The notes beneath the pieces are model-generated. The model was given only the letters and a program-made list of their open reading frames with translations. It had not been told where the DNA came from and ran no database searches. This document shows, piece by piece, positions 15,939-20,021 of a stretch of DNA of 20,021 nucleotides. How positions within the stretch are numbered: position 1 is the first letter of the stretch; each line of letters begins with the position of its first letter. A program made the translations under genes and the position numbers. The stretch is from Methanobacteriota archaeon (lineage in GTDB: Archaea; Thermoplasmatota; Poseidoniia; Poseidoniales; Thalassarchaeaceae): NCBI GenBank assembly GCA_002725475.1, contig PBPH01000104.1, forward strand, positions 1 to 20,021. Direction: 5' to 3'.

Positions 15939-18900
15939 AAGGTAATCCATCGCTGGCGATTGCTATTGCGGCATTATTTCTAGCAGTCAGCATGGGTGGA
16001 GCTGTATACTACATCAGTACTACGATGACTAATGGAAATGATTCGATAGACGATAATGATGGAATTGAACCGGGGCCAGAACCTGAACCTGAACCACCAA
16101 TTGAATGTTCAGAAGATGAGCGTGAGGTCCTTGATGATAATCTCTCTAAAGTTGTTGGATGTGAGAAAATCATAGCCCCACATAATGCAACATTTGAACA
16201 ACAGTCAATCACAGTTACACGTGGAAATACTATTACAATTAATTGGACAATAGAAGGTGATGATGCAACTACTATTCTACACCATTGTTCTGACTCCACT
16301 GTTATTTTGCAAATTAAACCATTAATGAAAAGTCTTACAGTCATTGGAAATGAAATTGGCAACGCCAGTTGTATTATCGAATTTAGCAACGCTGCTGGAA
16401 CTTTGAACTACACAATTATTGTAGAAGTAATAGATTTACCACCATCAAATATTCAATATCAATACTCCACCTATATCTTGACCAAAGGGGAGCCATTCAC
16501 AATTTTCCCGTCCTACGAGGATGGTGAACCCACTAATTGGGAATCTGAACCACCACTTCCACAAGGCCTTCAATTGAGAGATGATGGGGCAATTATTGGC
16601 TCACCAACAATTCTAATCCCTGCAACCTCATATGAAATTTCAGCTAGTAATCAAGGAGGGAGTGGCAGCACAACAATCACTCTAACTATTCATGACAAAA
16701 GACCAAATTCTGTAAATTATCTTGATAGCGAATTGATTTTGACTCTAGGTGAGGAAATGATCGACGCATCACCATCTCATTCAGGCGGAGATGTTGTACA
16801 ATGGGAAATTGATCCTGAACTACCAGAGGGGTTATCGTTTTCCAATTCTACTGGTAGAATTTCTGGAACACCTATGATTCTCTATGAAGAGGCTGCTCAC
16901 ATTATTTATGCAAATAATAGTGGAGGATTTGATGCTACAATCATTAGTATCACTGTAATAGATAACCCTGTAATTTCAATTGATTACGGTACAAATAAAC
17001 TGGATTTAGTTGTGGCCATCTCATCGGTAAATGTGACACCATACACAAGCGGTGGAGAACCAGTAATCTGGGGTATTGAACCGAACCTAGCACACGGTTT
17101 GGAATTCAACTTCTCTAGTGGGCGAATCTCAGGAATAGGAGATATCGTTAGCCCTTGGACAAATCATACAATTTGGGCCAATAATTCGGGTGGTTCATAT
17201 TCATCTTGGATGGAAGTAAGGGTGGTAAATATTACGCCAAATAATATCTCATGGGAAGATGGCACAGAGCACGTATTAGCAGCAAATCAAACGGTTGATT
17301 TGTATGCAGTAAATTCTGGTCCTGAAGTAGATACATGGGAAGTTCACCCGCCACTACCTAACGGATTGACGTTATCAATTTTCGATGGTAGCATTTCGGG
17401 AACCCCAATTGGGAGAGATGGGCAAGGAATTTCACGCCACGCTTGGACTACCCACACCATATGGGCAAACAATTCAGGGGGTTCATTTTCTACCAACCAT
17501 ACATTTGCTATTCATGACCTGAATCAAGATCATAAAGACCTATCAAAAAGGCCGGTTGGAAGTGTAAATTATGGTGGTGCATGGCCCTCCCTAATACTCC
17601 CTATTGGCGAGTGGTCTTTCGGTTTAGGAATTGATTGGGATGATCGGCCAATCTCTTCAGCAGGACATGTCGGAAAAGGTAGAATTGTTGGTTATGGTCA
17701 TGAGACAATGGTTGCTAGAACTGGTAATGATGCAATGGCAAATCTAAGCCTTAATTCTCTAGACTGGGTTTGCGATGGACATGGAAAGACTGTTGGGCTA
17801 GAATCCTCATTTAACGGTTGGAAGAATGAGCTACTTTCAGAAGGATATGCCGTCATTGAGAGCGCTACACCAGCCAATTTAGTAAATCTTGATTGCTTTG
17901 TCACTGAATTCTGGAATAGTTACTCTGATGCTGAAAATTTACAAATCACAAATTGGCTATCAGACGGTGGTGGCCTTGTTATGGGGGGTCATTCTTGGTA
18001 TTGGTCCTACTCGAATTCTGATGTAGCCCATAATTATCCTGGAAACAAGATTGCTAAGATTACCGGTCTGTTTGTTTCGGCTTCATCTGGTTCTTCTACA
18101 TTTTCAGTTAACGAAAATGCATGGGGTGATTTGCACAGATTGCATGGCTCACTTCCACTAATCATTGACCATGTCAATGGTGTCCAAATTATGAACCAGA
18201 ATAATGCTACAATTGCTGCAAAAACCATCAACCTTTGTGTTTCAACACTACCACTAGATTACACGATTGTTTGGGGTTCTCTTAGAAACATGAGCAACAA
18301 CACCGGTTGGATACACATAGACTCATCAACAACTTATGCAATGAATGTCGATGAAGTAGATGATTTGATTCTCAATATCCAAGAGCAATTGATGATGAAA
18401 TTACCGGCCAATGAACTAGATGCTCATCCATCCCATTCATCATTCCCAGGTAGTGTAAATTCAACAAGCCCTAGGACAACCATTACCGTAGAAATTAGTG
18501 GCAACTTTAGTGGCCTACCGAGTCAATTTGGTTATGCAAACGCACGGTCTTCTGGACGTATGAGTACTGGTATGTATGCTCCTGCAGGAGAAGTAGTAAA
18601 CATCACTCTACCACAATCAGTCATAGGTCAAGGAGTATCAATTCTAGTAGGGGCACATAGTGACTCTCTGTGGGGTAAAACTACACTATCACGTCACCCA
18701 AAAATCACACGTACATGGGCAATAGAGAATACTACAACACAAGTAGGCAACTCTTTTGGCGGCCCTATTTACATTACAGTAGCTGCTGGAACAATGATTG
18801 GTAACTTCAATGTGACAATTGAAGGTGCAGTACGCATGCCATACTACGTCCATGGAGTTACCGATTTACAAAATTGGACTTCAGTGGAACGCCAACACCC

Positions 18901-19981
18901 CGCTCCAATTGCAGAACTGGAATCTAGTAATTTCATTCTTACAGTACCCTCATGGGGAATTCGTAATCTGGACCGGCCGAATGAGACAATGGATTTCTGG
19001 GATGAAGCATTACAGATGGAACATAATCTGAGTGGATATACTCCTTGGCCAAGGGTAGAAAGATCTGTATTTGATGTTCAAATTTCAGCCGGATGGATGC
19101 ATTCAGGATATCCATTTATGGCACACACTGCAAGTGTAAATGCAGTAGTGAATGGAACACATATGCGGCAGAATGGTGATTGGGGGATGTTTCATGAACT
19201 GGGTCATAACCATCAATGGATGTCATCGACATTACCGGGCACTACAGAAACTACCTGTAATCTATACTCTGTTAAACTAATGACTGAACTTGTCGGAGTC
19301 AATCTTGGGCAAGGCCATAGTGCTCTTAACACACAATCAAGAATTACCAGAACTGAATCTTACTTCAATTCTGGATCCCAGATTAGCCAATGGAGCGTTT
19401 GGACTGCTCTTGAAACCTATCTTCAAATTCAGGAGGAATTTGGATGGGAGCCAATCACTGCAGCATACCAAGAATACTATTACAATATGACTACCCAACC
19501 ATCGGGAGATTCTGCAGAATTCAATGAATATTCAAAATGGATTTCATTAAAAACCGGTTACAATTTAGTTCCATTTCTAGAGGCTTGGGGATTCCCCATT
19601 ACTTCTGCCACAAAGAGCGCTGTAGAACACCTACCTGTGTGGAATACTGATCCCCTCAGAGGATGGGTTCACGAATACAACCCAGACACCAAATTTGAAA
19701 TGGCATCCAATGTAACTGCAAACTCCGCTGATTTGGAATGGGATGTATATGATAATGGGACCAATACAACATGGAAAATCTGCTGGGGATTAATTGATGG
19801 GGGGACTAACATGGCCAATTGGAATGTTTGTGAATCAATTGGAGAAAATTTGACTGTAGGCGGCAAAATTCACTCCCTGAATGGTTTATTGGGTTCCACT
19901 AACTACTACTGGAGACTAACTGCGATAAACGATAATGGTCGGTGGTGGGATGATTATACTAGACAATTTACCACTTCATAA
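15932..19981 (+). CDS. Large secreted or anchored M60 metallopeptidase with Ig repeats
   Basis: A 1349-residue extracellular protein. Residues 7-27 are a signal peptide or membrane anchor, followed by an acidic Pro-Glu linker to about 57. An Ig-like domain at about 78-168 precedes four putative-Ig repeats at about 171-255, 256-345, 346-433 and 434-529, each with (L)PxGL...G.I.G and, in three, WANNSGG or YANNSGG endings. Residues about 540-720 (GKGRIVGYGHETMV, LNSLDWVC, DGGGLVMGGHSW) resemble the ThuA/GATase-like domain of TCAF proteins. The M60 unit runs about 850-1240: SGRMSTGMYAPAGE, LTVPSWGIRN, then zincin motif HELGH at 1088-1092 with E1106 as third ligand. A fibronectin III domain closes the protein (about 1255-1349). 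M60 enzymes cut glycoproteins such as mucins beside O-glycans. Numerous NxS/T sequons suggest that it is itself glycosylated. It is divergent from the glycosidase operon. Confidence 0.9.
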   Translation: MAEGNPSLAIAIAALFLAVSMGGAVYYISTTMTNGNDSIDDNDGIEPGPEPEPEPPIECSEDEREVLDDNLSKVVGCEKIIAPHNATFEQQSITVTRGNTITINWTIEGDDATTILHHCSDSTVILQIKPLMKSLTVIGNEIGNASCIIEFSNAAGTLNYTIIVEVIDLPPSNIQYQYSTYILTKGEPFTIFPSYEDGEPTNWESEPPLPQGLQLRDDGAIIGSPTILIPATSYEISASNQGGSGSTTITLTIHDKRPNSVNYLDSELILTLGEEMIDASPSHSGGDVVQWEIDPELPEGLSFSNSTGRISGTPMILYEEAAHIIYANNSGGFDATIISITVIDNPVISIDYGTNKLDLVVAISSVNVTPYTSGGEPVIWGIEPNLAHGLEFNFSSGRISGIGDIVSPWTNHTIWANNSGGSYSSWMEVRVVNITPNNISWEDGTEHVLAANQTVDLYAVNSGPEVDTWEVHPPLPNGLTLSIFDGSISGTPIGRDGQGISRHAWTTHTIWANNSGGSFSTNHTFAIHDLNQDHKDLSKRPVGSVNYGGAWPSLILPIGEWSFGLGIDWDDRPISSAGHVGKGRIVGYGHETMVARTGNDAMANLSLNSLDWVCDGHGKTVGLESSFNGWKNELLSEGYAVIESATPANLVNLDCFVTEFWNSYSDAENLQITNWLSDGGGLVMGGHSWYWSYSNSDVAHNYPGNKIAKITGLFVSASSGSSTFSVNENAWGDLHRLHGSLPLIIDHVNGVQIMNQNNATIAAKTINLCVSTLPLDYTIVWGSLRNMSNNTGWIHIDSSTTYAMNVDEVDDLILNIQEQLMMKLPANELDAHPSHSSFPGSVNSTSPRTTITVEISGNFSGLPSQFGYANARSSGRMSTGMYAPAGEVVNITLPQSVIGQGVSILVGAHSDSLWGKTTLSRHPKITRTWAIENTTTQVGNSFGGPIYITVAAGTMIGNFNVTIEGAVRMPYYVHGVTDLQNWTSVERQHPAPIAELESSNFILTVPSWGIRNLDRPNETMDFWDEALQMEHNLSGYTPWPRVERSVFDVQISAGWMHSGYPFMAHTASVNAVVNGTHMRQNGDWGMFHELGHNHQWMSSTLPGTTETTCNLYSVKLMTELVGVNLGQGHSALNTQSRITRTESYFNSGSQISQWSVWTALETYLQIQEEFGWEPITAAYQEYYYNMTTQPSGDSAEFNEYSKWISLKTGYNLVPFLEAWGFPITSATKSAVEHLPVWNTDPLRGWVHEYNPDTKFEMASNVTANSADLEWDVYDNGTNTTWKICWGLIDGGTNMANWNVCESIGENLTVGGKIHSLNGLLGSTNYYWRLTAINDNGRWWDDYTRQFTTS

Positions 19982-20021
19982 TGTGTAAATTACATTATTA
20001 TTCTAAAATTGTGAAGAGGCC
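19982..20021. other. Non-coding tail after M60 gene
   Basis: Forty bases after the stop codon. ATTATTATTCT at about 19993-20003 is a weak pyrimidine/AT-rich run that might end transcription. Nothing else is visible. Confidence 0.25.

Noticed and set aside
1..20021. tRNA, rRNA, insertion sequences, integrase or attachment sites
   Set aside because: None seen; genes are tightly packed, base use is even, and no transposase or terminal repeats are visible.

Overview
The window looks like a chromosomal piece of a marine archaeon, most likely a Poseidoniales (Marine Group II) or related planktonic euryarchaeote. This is inferred from TATA-like boxes with few strong Shine-Dalgarno sites, a giant secreted protease carrying putative-Ig (LPxGL...G.IxGTP) repeats and NxS/T sequons, Gly-Pro-Pro and acidic low-complexity tails, and a moderately AT-rich composition. 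No ribosomal marker is present, so the assignment is not proven. There are no RNA genes, mobile elements or CRISPR arrays, and genes cover almost every base.

Layout. (1) 1-1886, minus: one open frame, cut by the window edge, that reads as a secreted M28 zinc aminopeptidase followed by a membrane span and the first part of an MFS-type transporter. (2) 1985-7128: a UlaG-like metallo-beta-lactamase-fold lactonase (+), a sugar-1-phosphate nucleotidyltransferase (-), then a plus-strand run of a glucuronokinase-like GHMP kinase, a compact GH67-like alpha-glucuronidase and an unknown protein. (3) 7115-15873, minus, an apparent five-gene operon read from right to left: an SDR related to uronate dehydrogenases, an FGGY-kinase/mannitol-1-phosphate-dehydrogenase fusion, a GH38 alpha-mannosidase with a long disordered N-terminus, a DUF2817 M14-like metallopeptidase, and a fucokinase/heptokinase-type GHMP kinase. 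(4) 15932-19981, plus: a 1349-residue anchored or secreted M60 (mucinase-type) metallopeptidase with Ig repeats, a TCAF-like domain and a terminal fibronectin III domain.

Together the genes look like a glycoprotein/uronate-glycan utilisation locus. M60 and M28 would attack glycoproteins and peptides outside the cell. The M28 protein may couple this to uptake through its fused transporter domain. The DUF2817 peptidase, GH38 and the GH67-like enzyme would process imported material. Glucuronokinase plus the nucleotidyltransferase would turn free glucuronate into UDP-glucuronate via the 1-phosphate. The SDR plus the UlaG-like enzyme could form an oxidation/lactone-hydrolysis branch, and the FGGY-MtlD fusion a polyol or ketose branch. 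The family assignments are well supported by motifs; the pathway is inference from context.
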